Source: Batillaria attramentaria
Taxonomy: Eukaryota > Mollusca > Gastropoda > Batillariidae
Reading direction: 5' to 3'
Assembly (NCBI GenBank): GCA_018292915.2
Contig: JACVVK020000378.1
Span: 612,614 to 676,613 of the forward strand
Length of the DNA stretch: 64,000 nt
The notes below the pieces were generated by a model. The model was not told where the DNA came from, made no database searches, and saw only the letters and a list, made by a program, of their open reading frames with translations. Numbering within the stretch: the first letter of the stretch is position 1; the number at the start of each line of letters is the position of its first letter. Of the stretch, positions 54,238-64,000 are shown piece by piece. Position numbers and translations under genes: made by a program.

Positions 54238-57200
54238 TAATACCCGCCGCTCATCTCTTCTACCATCTCGTCTTTTTATCTGTTGACAGGTTTTAATGGA
54301 GACTGTTTTGTGGGTTGGGCAGTGGGTTTGTGATGTGTACCGACAGCAATTTGATGTAGACTGTTGACACATACAAACTTTGAAACAAGGTTGCAGGTTA
54401 TTTTTCATGCATCTTGCCGATACATCAGTGTTCTCTGTCCCCCCCTTCCCCCCAACACACACACACATACACACACCACCCGCCCTGTATTTTGTGTTGG
54501 TCTACTGGCATTGCTGATTTGAAGTAACAAAGCAAAAGCAAAACAAGGTTGCCAAAATGTGACTTTCATTACAGAGTGGTGTGATACTGTTGGGACTGTT
54601 ACTCATTGTATCAACTTGGACAGCACAGTTTCTGTGTCATGAACAAAACTGTCCGGTCACAAAAGTCAATCACAGCTGGTTATTCAACAGTCATTTTAGA
54701 TGAGTGGAGTTTAAATGTTGCCGTTGTGTGGGGTGATGGTCATAGAGAAAATCAGGGTTGGCAAAATTGTGTGCACAGTGCCAGATGCACTAAAAATTGA
54801 TGTTTGGTGCAATTATGGAACTGTGCACAAATTCTGGTTGCATTTAAGATTACTTCCTGGTGACCCTGTTGATAATGGAGCTCCTGTAACTTGATTTACC
54901 ACCTATAATATTTTCGTGAAGCGTTGGAGTGGCTCACAAAGGAAACTGCTATTTTCTAACTCTGAAAGCAAACTGGCTAATTTTAGGTTTCCTTTTTTTT
55001 TTTCTTCTTTTTTGGGGGGGGGGGGGGGGGGTAATGTCTAAAGTCCTTGTATATTCTGCTTTGTCATTCTTGGAGGGTATCATGACTTGAAATAGTGTGG
55101 ATTTTTTTTTTCTTTTCTGGAAAACAGGAGAAATATGACTGTTACCCTAAAAAGCACTAATTGAAATATTACACTGGACAAAACTAATGGGCGGTTTGCA
55201 TACATGGTGAAAAACTTTCTGTTTGGATTTTGGGTTCTTACGACACTTAAAAAATGGTTACCAGTTTCCACATCCAGTTAATACAAGGCAAATTAGATAA
55301 TAAATGCTTCATTAATCATAATGTACATGTTCATTGTCAGTGTTACATACCATACTCGAATAGCTGTATCATCGTTTTCTGTTTCAGACTTTGTATACAT
55401 GATTAAGAGTGTGAGGAAATATGACTGTAGGGGCTGAACAGAATTGTGTGGAGAAATGGAGAAACACGTTACACATTGAAATGTTTTGAGGACATTTATC
55501 AGCACATTTCAATAGTGCATTGCCCTGTGTATGGTCATACATTTGAAATGTGGCTAGACTTTGAAAGAATCAAACAGCAGTGCAACATTTATTTTTCTGT
55601 ATCATTTTGTTTGATTGTCCACGTATACCAGCAGTATGTTTTAGGGCATCTCCATTTATGATCTGCCTTTTCCTCACATTTTCAAGTTAATCAAAGTTTT
55701 CCTTTGTTTGTTTGTATAAAAACAAAAGTTTTGTTAAGTGTGCTGAGGGTCTGATCAATATTCAACAGAAAATGAAGGGTAATAGGGATGTGTGCTTTTG
55801 AAAAGGTCAGTGTTGAAGGTGTTACTTTGCACATATTGTCTTAATATTGTCCTTGTGGATAACCTTGACATTGGTGTATAACAACTTGCTTGTTTTTTGG
55901 TTTTTTTTTTAATTGGGGGGGGGGGGGGATCTGTCCATGAAAATTAATCTTGTTTAGATGATGAGTACTTAATCAGCGGAATACTTTTTCTTTATTTTGA
56001 TTTGAACTGGCAGATCTAGAAAATAAAGCCTATGGTTTGAACAGCCTAATTGTGATGCAGGTCTTGCTGTAGATGTGTCTTCATCTTCACGTTATCTGTG
56101 TCTGTGCTGAACTTTTGTGTGCAGTACTAAGTGGGGAGAATGGGAAACATTTTAAAGCTGTTCATGTAATCAAACCTTTACCATATTTGTAATAAAACCA
56201 AGATCTTGGTTATGATCAGCTTGTCACTGGTACTGCTGCTGGCATAATCGCGATGGGAAGTTCTTGTGCTAGTTGTAGACTTTTCGGTTTTCACTGAACC
56301 TTGTTTGATCGGGATTGTGTGCTGGCATAGCAACATACATGGCACATTGATATTTTTGACACAACGTGCATGTGCTAAGGTTATCATGGGTGCAGGCAGC
56401 ATGCTCTGTCACATTTTCTTCAATCACCCTATGTTTTCCATGTATTGCATCATTTCTTACGCAAGATCACCTTCATGGGGACAGGATGATGTGTATCTGC
56501 TTGGCTGATGTGGAAAATAGTCATGAAAGTTGCTTGCAATGAGAATTATTGACAGTGACATGCCTCAATACAATGTTTGCACAGAAAGTGATTAGAAATG
56601 CATTGTGGAAGTCACTGGTGGTTACGGCACCAATGCGTTTTGCTTTGCAACTCCCCTTGCAACTGGTTAGACACCATGTTGGGGTTGTTAAAATCGCTCA
56701 GCTGCATCTTACGTTGTTGAGCTGGCCTCCCATGATACGTTCAGTGGGTGGATTGCAAATTGTGAAATGTCATCTTTCACTGTAGCAATTCTGGAAATGT
56801 GTAAATTATTATTATTATTTTTGTAGAGAGGTACTGAATTTTGATGAGGATATCACTTTTATCACGCTAAGAAGGCAGCAGACCTTTTGTTCTCAACAGT
56901 GAACAGTAGCTGCTGCTTTGACATACAAATCACATTAACCCTGCAACCAGAGTACCTGTACTGCCATTGAAAAGAAAATGCTTGGGGGAGGGAGGAAGAA
57001 ATAGCCTTGCGATGTATGAAGAATATATTGAGGCACCTGTGTAACCTGGCAAGGTTTCTTTCCATGTCGGCATGGCATTTTTACGGTCATCTTCCTGAAA
57101 ATGAATCGAGTGTACTATGTACATGTTACTGGGAAGCTGTGTGATTTTATTTTTAATGAGTTGAATAACCGATCTTTAATGTGCTGCAATCTTTCAGACT

Positions 57201-57700
57201 GGAATCTAAGGTAATCCAAAACTGCCTGAAGTTTTGTTTCCTGACTTGTGAATTCACAGTTCGTTGCTAGGAAACGTTTGCGTTTCAAATTAAAAGTCTT
57301 GGGTTCGTGGTTACCCAAAATGCAAATGCCACTTTCAAAAGAACATCTTTGTCAAACTGTACCATGTTTACTTCACAGTTACATTCTGTTGCATTCATAT
57401 TCCTGTTCAGAATTACCCATGATGCCATTCTGTATTTGCAAAGGTAACCGTGGATAGTACTCCCATCAGTTTTAAGTTGTGTAGCATGAGAAGTACATTA
57501 CGGATGAGGTTTTTCTGATAGAGAGTAACTGAATTACCCTACCCTACGTTTAGCTTTTTGTCATCGTTCAGAATTTGTGCGAGAGCTTCCATGTAGTAAG
57601 GTTCATTTAGTTCTCATTGTGCCGTGCATGTGAACTTCTACTTATTGTTCATAAATCATTTTGTTTATGTACTTTCACGTGTAGAATAAAAGTTGTGTCT
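54238..57700 (+). other. HP1 3' UTR and downstream non-coding sequence
   Basis: No exon is visible. Poly-G runs lie at 55014-55031 and 55916-55928. AATAAA signals occur near 56021, 56191 and 57685, so the HP1 transcript could have a 3' UTR of about 1.8 or 3.4 kb. Open frames here are short and lack motifs. Confidence 0.45.
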
Positions 57701-58552
57701 TGGAAGAAAGAGGTCCTGTTTTTCATACATGTGTAACTGTGTTGTGGTTTGTGTTTATTGTTTAGACTTGCAGAAGTGTGATGTCAGCTGGCACTGGTGG
57801 AAAAGTCCCACTTCGAAAATGTCCGTGTTGGACATTGTCACAGTGTTCATGACTTTGAAGTCTGATTCTGAAAAAATCTGGCGTTTAAAAAACACACAAA
57901 CCTACTTCTCTTGTGAGCTGCTATCAGCACTTGCCTACTATGAAATTTTTTTTTTTGACTCCATATATATTTCTTAAAAAAATTGAGCCAAGTAAACCGG
58001 CCGAACCCTGCACATTCACCCTCTGATTTGATGTATCCTTGACTGTGATGGACCTGTCACACAAACAGATCCAGTTATACAGTCAAAGGAAACGGTTGCT
58101 TGACGCAATGAAACTTCTCGTCTCGGGGGACCGAGAATGTAACACACTGGAGCACAGAGCTCTGCAGAGTTCATTGATTTTCTCGACCCGCCTGCAGGGA
58201 CTGCACTCTGGAGTCTGCAGTTGTCCACCCCTATTCCAAGGGAGCATTTAGTTTTCATGTGTATTTTAGTTTTACAGTCACTGAAATTCTTCATCATGTG
58301 ATTCAAAACTTGGCTGACTATTTTTTTGTGGTATATTTAATATTTGATCTGTCTGTGAAAATAAAATTACAATATACAGTACTGCAGGTGACTGATCCAC
58401 CAATTACACAGCTACGAAACAATGAATGGAACTAGTTACTCCCTTCTGTGGCTGTATTTCCTGTTGAAAGCCGATAGAGAAACACCCTGCAGTCTATTTC
58501 ATTTATCCACCATCATTTATCCAGTAATAATTTTACTTGTTGCTTGAGAGTC

Positions 58553-61500
58553 ATGTCGGAAGAGGAAGAGCAGACTGAGCCAGGTTTGTATTGCAGAGAT
58601 TTCTTTGGTTATTATCGGAGATTTGGGGCATAAAACTGTCGCCTGTTTTGGGGTTTTCTTATTTTGCTTTCCCCGAAAATGGCCCACCACAGTACTACAT
58701 GCTGAATGCAGACTGAAAAAGAAAGAAGCAGTGGTAAGGACGCTGTTTGAAAGGTTCAAGACTAGATACTTCAACCACGCCGGAAGAAAGTTTCAGAGGG
58801 AAAGTGCCTCATCAGTCATGGTAGAATAAGATGTGTGGTAACACCGACAGTCTGCAGGCAGGGGTTTGGAATTGCCACGAGCGGACGACTGCTGGTGAAC
58901 CGGATGAAGTAATTCCAAACAGATCATTATTGGCTTTGTAAAGTGACCTTGGAATGGGCATCCATTTGCTGAAGGTGGTCAGTTGGTGTTGACAGGATAC
59001 TTTTTCTTACTGGCTGCATCGGTGAAGGATTAATGGAAATTGAAATATATATGAATGGAACAGTTTAGCAAATGAGTGAAAGTGATGATGTGCTGATGAA
59101 AAACAGATCGTCATTCTTCTGATGAATATATCACAGATGCGATTACCTTATTTAATGTAATCAGTTTGTCATAGAAAGACTTTGTGCTGTGTTGAATAGC
59201 CGAAGAAATGTGTGTGTAGAACTCTTTGCTTTTTTCATGGAGCTGCCCCTCAGACAAAGGGCTCTGTGGCTTTATGCCATAGATACTCGCTCAAGCCCCA
59301 CAGAGCAGGCTTTACATATGAATCCTAATATATCTCCCATTTGTTAAAGATAAATGAACTGTTTAGTAATGGAAGGATACATGTTAGAAGTCTGTTGCAA
59401 TAAAAAAACTACATGTAACATCATATCGGAAGGGTTGCAGGATTTATAATGTTTACCTTTTGCCAGCTACACAGATATTTTCTTTTCAGTATGATACTTT
59501 TACACTGTTGTAGCAAAAGGTCTTCAGATGCTATGATTCTCTAAATTATATGAACTTTATTATCTGCAGTTTTTCAGGAAATGTTATCGATGCTGCTGTC
59601 AAGCTATTGCCATAATCGGATCTTTGGCCTCTCACCGGATCTGAGAAGCACACACCGAAAATGGTGTCCAATTTCATTAAAAAGTGCAGTCCCATACAGG
59701 CGCTGTGTTGAAAAGCAAAAGACGCCCGCGGTAAGACTGCCTTTCCTCCCCGACAAAATCTGTTGTCGCCGGGATCGTATCTCGCAGATTGCAAGTTCGG
59801 CAACCACGTCATGTTTGATTGGGCAGCCTTGGGTCTGGAGGACTGGGATGTATGGAATAGTTGCTCTGGTGACATGACCACTCTTTGTGCTGGAATTGTC
59901 AGCAAGTGTTTCATAGCATGTCTCTGGTGCCGTCCAGCCGGGGAACTGCCGATCAAACATGTCACTGCGGTCTCTCACAATGAAGATGCAGTCTGCAGAC
60001 AGTGATGCTCAGCGCTCACTGTGTATCATTATCAGTATCTATCTAGATCTACTGGACATCATACCTACAACAGTTATTCAGGATTTGAAAGTGTGACCCC
60101 CCTATGAGGACTCCCACTGACTGTGACTGGATACACTGATAAACATAGGGTTGTGTTGCTGGTCACAGTGAGTAGGTCTGCTTGTAGTGAGGATCACAGT
60201 TGCAAATCCTAAATAATGAGGGTTTGTACTTGTGATGTGAAATGAACAAAACCAGCAAAAGCAACACCATAACTCCTATGATGCATGAGTTGATATGTAA
60301 CTCTTATGAACAACAGTTATGTATCTGATGTGCACTTTTGTTTACTAACAAGATGGGAGAAAGGAAGAGAGAAAACTGAAAATGTGTGTGTGTGTGTGGG
60401 GTATGTTTGGTATGACTATGAGTCTGTGAGTCTGCGTATTATTTGTAAACAGTACTCTGTAATTTGATGATGATGATGACGATGCTGCAGACATGATATG
60501 GCGCACGGTTCCACCCTAACTGAGTGCTCACGGCGCTTAGGGCAAGGTTTTGAAAGGAAAGGTAGTGAAAAAAAAAAAAAATTGAAACAGTCTTTCAGAT
60601 GTGAACCCTTACCCTCCATTGACTGCTTTGTTGTAGTGAAGCCTAAAATAATTGTATGTAATTATCATTACATCAGCCCTAGACTGCATTAAAAGGTGTG
60701 TGAACTTACTCCATGTCCTGATGTGTGCAGAGGGATTTTGAAAATGTTTGCAGACCTGCCAAAAGGGGATTAATGTAATGTGTCATGAGTTGCATACATG
60801 TACAAATGCAGTGTTTCCGATTACGCACACCTGTGCGTATTTGTATGCTCAAAACTCTTAAATTGACGCGCAAATTTGAGAACAGCGTGTCACTTGGGAC
60901 GTATGTTGTTGGTCTCGTCATGCAAACAGTATTTTTCCAACTCGATCCCGGAAATCCGATGAACAAAATGCGATCTGCAACTAGCAGCGGACACTTGCAG
61001 CATCGGATTTCCGCTGAATCATTGTGCATAACAGACAGAATCTGATGTGTGGGCCCTCCAAATGTACAAAAGGACGCTTAAAAATATGGAGAGAGGCTCT
61101 CAAGGACCCTTGTATTTTTTAATCACAGGGAACACAGCTAATTGTACAAAAACTAAAACATTTCTGGTGGGTTTTTTATTTTATTTTTTTGCTCTGAAGA
61201 AAAGGCGCAGAAGACCCACATTCGGACTAAACAGTATGAAGTTGATCTGCTTGTGTTTGCTTCAGCAAACACCAGTTTCACAAAGAACAAAAATTTTCGC
61301 CTCCCACAAAACAGATTAAGTATTGTGTTGAAACCAAAGCTCTTTTCATTAGTTTGTTTGCTATGTTTTCATTTATTTTCTTCAAATGGGGACTTTTATG
61401 TGTACTGTACTTTTCAAGGATATGTTTGCCATTGTGTTTTGTTGACGCACTTGGTCAGACTGCAGTAGTAATTATTTTTACCCCATCCATAGAATGTAAC

Positions 61501-61607
61501 GGGGGAAAAAAAAATAGAGTTTGGAATGTCATTTGTAATGATAATTTGACTTCAGCAAGGGGAAAAATTGCACCCTTGAGCATAAATCATTTTTTTTCAG
61601 AAAAATT

Positions 61608-61648
<41 letters not shown>

Positions 61649-63340
61649 ACGTAAGCGCGTGTGCTTTGAATTAGCAAAGGAAATGGATGCAAGTATGAAG
61701 TGGCAGCATAATTTTTTATGTACTTGCTTGTTTATTTATTATTACATGTATTATCATTACAGTTTGATTTTTGTGGGTTTTTTTTTTTTTTTTTTGTGAA
61801 TTAACTGACCTGGTAATTTTCAAAGGGCTTGTATGAACCTGTCACCCTTTGATCTCATGATTTGCTCACCTTATATGTTGCCTACAAATAAGTTTCACCG
61901 CACTGTTCAGCCAGTTCCGTTCTTACACTAGTTACAGATGTATGTTTTTAGTTTTGTCATTTTAAATTGTTTACAACGTTTTGAACAGACCTAGAAGGTT
62001 TCAGAATACATCCTCTCATATTTAACATTGTCATGTTACAGAGAAAATCTTGACAAAACAAGAACCAGAAAAGTCTATAAGAACACCCCCCCCCCCCTCC
62101 AAAAACAACAACAACAACAAAAAAAAAACACCAAAAAACAAAAAACCCAAACAAAACACAACAACAACAAAAACCCAACAATTCCCCCCCAAAAACAAAA
62201 AACAAACAAACCAAAAACAACCCCCCCCCCCAAAAAAAACAAACAAACAAAAAAAACAAAAAAAAAAAAAAAAAAAAAAACAACAAACAAACCCCCCCCC
62301 CCCCCCCAAACAACAACAAGAAAAACCAGCATTAAAAAACTCGGAAACATATTTCTATCAGATAAGCCATGAGGACCTCGGTACATGTACATGTGCAAAC
62401 AAACGTTTCAGAATCTGATCCAGTGATTTCTGTTGGTTCAGGCTTCTGGGCTGAAGCTGGGGAGATAGCAGTTGCTGATGGCCCAGTGGACAGTAAAGAG
62501 CCGCTGTCCACCCTCGGTGAAATGCTCCAGAAGATGAAAGAAACCTCAAAACTGCTGCAAGGTAAGAGCATGAAAGCACTGGTAAGGAGGCGGTTAGAGT
62601 GAAGTTCAGCACTTGTCTGAATATTGAGGGTGTGTGTGTGTGTTTGTGAGTTTAACGTCCTTTTCCACCACATAAGAGTGATATCAAAGACGGGGCAACG
62701 ATGAAAAAGCCAGCACAAATATTTGGCCCCAGCCGGGATTCGAACTCACGACCCGAGCATTGGAAGTCCATTGCTCAACCATTCGGCCACCCCGGCTCCC
62801 CGTATGAATAATGAGCATGCGTTTTTTGGTGTTTCGTTGTGTCTTGTTGGATTGCCTGATATTGACAGCATGGTCGGCTTCAGGTTCTACTGCAAGCTCT
62901 GAAAGGCTCTAAGAAGTATTGGGGCACACCCTAGGTGTATGGATCAGGGATTAAAAATATGTTTTTTGCATTGTTAAGCTTGAGCAACTCACATTGTGTC
63001 AGCGTTTGTGACAGACGCAGTATTCCAGGCCTCAGACATCATTTGTAGAATCTACCCATGACCTGAGCGGATTTTTCTTTTTGCACAGCAACAGTTTCGG
63101 GGGAGGGGGAGGGGATTACAACACACACACCCACGGCCCCCTTGGAAAATTCTTTTACCTGTGTACATGTGCTCCTGAAAGTAATGATACTTTACTCTTT
63201 CATGGCATATTGTCTACCTTAACTTTGATTGCAGATGATGATGATGATGTGAAAATGGAGCAACCTGCTGCGAGCGAGCCAATACCGGTGCCTCTGAGGA
63301 AGACAAACAAACATCCAACAATGCATCTTAATGAGCTCTG
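58553..63340 (+). CDS. Unrecognised acidic protein, three N-terminal exons (continues right)
   Basis: ATG 58553 opens MSEEEEQTEPG with a donor at 58584. Exon 62442-62561 joins in phase (FWAEAGEIAVADGPVDSKE, then STLGEMLQKMKETSKLLQG). Exon 63235-63340 joins in phase again (DDDDDVKMEQPAASEPIPVP, then RKTNKHPTMHLNEL). The product so far is about 85 residues: acidic N-terminus, one likely amphipathic helix and a basic stretch. I do not recognise the family. A candidate next exon follows the acceptor at 63684. In the phase left by 63340 it stops after about 25 residues, while another frame is open with an acidic end (HDDGDEDDG), so the continuation is unresolved. The 3.9-kb intron between the first two exons weakens the link to ATG 58553. 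Confidence 0.45.
59569..60005 (+). other. Overlapping open frames without assigned function
   Basis: Three frames are open over parts of this stretch: + 59581-59877, + 59763-60005 and - 59546-59965. The + frame around 59763 reads SPGSYLADCKFGNHVMFDWA. It has higher GC than the surroundings. It may be an old mobile-element or pseudogene fragment within the intron 58584-62441. No motif identified. Confidence 0.2.
61602..61646 (+). repeat. (GT)n microsatellite
   Basis: A pure GT repeat of about 37 bases, ending in GCACGTAAGCGCGTG. It lies in the intron of the unrecognised gene. Confidence 0.9.
62084..62335. repeat. A/C-only low-complexity tract
   Basis: C runs, AAC repeats and long A runs follow each other for about 250 bases with almost no G or T on the + strand, ending just before the acceptor region of exon 62442-62561. 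It is similar in style to 5224-5714. Confidence 0.85.
62646..62801 (-). mobile_element. tRNA-derived SINE, reverse strand
   Basis: On the minus strand it reads GGGGAGCCGGGGTGGCCGAA, then the B box GTGAGTTCGAATCCCGG, GCTGGGGCCAAATATTTGTG, and ends GGTGGAAAAGGACGTTAAAC. It is a near-full copy of the same family as 33585-33745 and 9673-9865. Confidence 0.8.
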
Positions 63341-64000
63341 GTTGGTATCATTTTCAGTGTGTTCTGATCTGTGACTTACTAGCAGCATGGCTGAAAAATT
63401 GATCATGCATGTACCTGCGCTTCTTATACGCTCGTAGTCACCAGGACAACCCTGCGGCCAAGCAGATTGACAGTCCATTGAAATTTAGCCTTGGAAATTA
63501 ATACTTTGGATAACTTTCGTGCTGTGTTTTTGCTTTTTTTGTTTTTTTGTATTGTTTCTTCTGGTGGGAGTTGAAGTGCTCATGATTATGAATGTAGTGA
63601 ATACTGAAAAAATGCAACATCCTAAGTGAAAATCTTTTTTGTTGTTGTTTTTTTTTTTTGGCTGTCCCAACTCTTTGCCAACTCCAGTGGTGATCCTCCC
63701 AGATCATGGGTGGAATCCACAGAGGGATCGAAAGCTGGGGCAATTTTTTATGCATGATGATGGAGATGAGGATGATGGTAAGATGATGCTATGGAGGTCT
63801 GTGTGGTTTGGGACTGCGGGACAGGGCCACATTCCACGCTTCGTATCATAAATATCCCAGCGTTAACCAGGCCCGGGAACTACAGCACCTGCGGTGCCGG
63901 GCTTGTAATCATCCACATCATAAGACATCTCATACCAAGGAAAGCACCCCCCAAAGTCGTACCCATGAAGTTGGTGAATCTCGGCTGTGTGGCTACAGCC
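63341..64000 (+). other. Right edge, exon continuation unresolved
   Basis: A plausible acceptor (CCAACTCCAG) at 63684 is followed by an open stretch to a donor near 63778 (GATGATG then GTAAGA), but its best frame does not fit the phase of the preceding exon. Nothing else is recognised up to the window end. Confidence 0.3.

Noticed and set aside
59259..59311. microRNA-like hairpin (GCTCTGTGG..CCCCACAGAGC)
   Set aside because: The stem is only about 12 bp with a bulge and a large loop, too short for a credible precursor without small-RNA data.
59546..59965. 139-residue minus-strand open frame as a gene
   Set aside because: It overlaps two plus-strand frames of similar quality and has no recognisable domain. 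Recorded only as an unassigned open region.
62646..62801. tRNA gene suggested by A and B box motifs (also at 6183, 9673 and 33585)
   Set aside because: No cloverleaf closes, and the same unit with a shared non-tRNA body recurs with target duplications, so these are SINEs.

Overview
This is intron-rich animal nuclear DNA. Nothing in it looks prokaryotic. Real coding sequence is a set of short exons with GT..AG borders and matching phases, buried in microsatellites, poly-G/poly-C runs and layered transposons. The mobile elements (a Helentron-type element with a microsatellite and ~147-bp core repeats, tRNA-derived SINEs, mariner, hAT MITEs, a Penelope remnant) together with a WSC plus C-type-lectin receptor fit a mollusc, probably a gastropod. 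That taxonomic guess is inference.

Layout. (1) 1.65-8.8 kb, + strand: a type I membrane receptor read through eleven phase-consistent exons, with C-type-lectin-like segments, a WSC domain, one transmembrane helix and a cytoplasmic tail with ITIM-like tyrosine motifs. Its 5' exons are not identified. (2) 10.26-10.93 kb: a SAP-domain exon (+) facing a THAP zinc-finger exon (-). (3) 12.9-23.4 kb, + strand: a complete hnRNP A/B gene with two RRMs and a Gly-rich tail. (4) 25.1-35.0 kb: a stack of mobile elements. A possible hAT shell holds a Helentron-type element that itself holds a LINE fragment. It is followed by a Penelope endonuclease fragment, a fold-back element with a mariner in one arm, and a tandem duplication whose two copies carry different insertions. 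(5) 48.5-38.2 kb, - strand: a second hnRNP A/B gene with the same exon plan, tail-to-tail with the first. Its last Gly-rich exons need two 1-base corrections to stay in frame. (6) 52.7-54.2 kb, + strand: a complete 191-residue HP1/chromobox gene, head-to-head with the second hnRNP gene. (7) 58.5-63.3 kb, + strand: exons of an unrecognised acidic protein that runs towards the right edge.

The most notable points are the divergent hnRNP A/B-HP1 pair, which matches the vertebrate HNRNPA2B1-CBX3 and HNRNPA1-CBX5 arrangement known for ubiquitously open chromatin; the lectin/WSC receptor with an ITIM-like tail and a frame-neutral tail exon; a ~570-bp palindrome lying just inside an hnRNP intron; and transposon insertions whose empty sites survive in a duplicate copy in the same window. 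All exon models come from reading splice sites and phases by eye. No alignment or transcript data were available.
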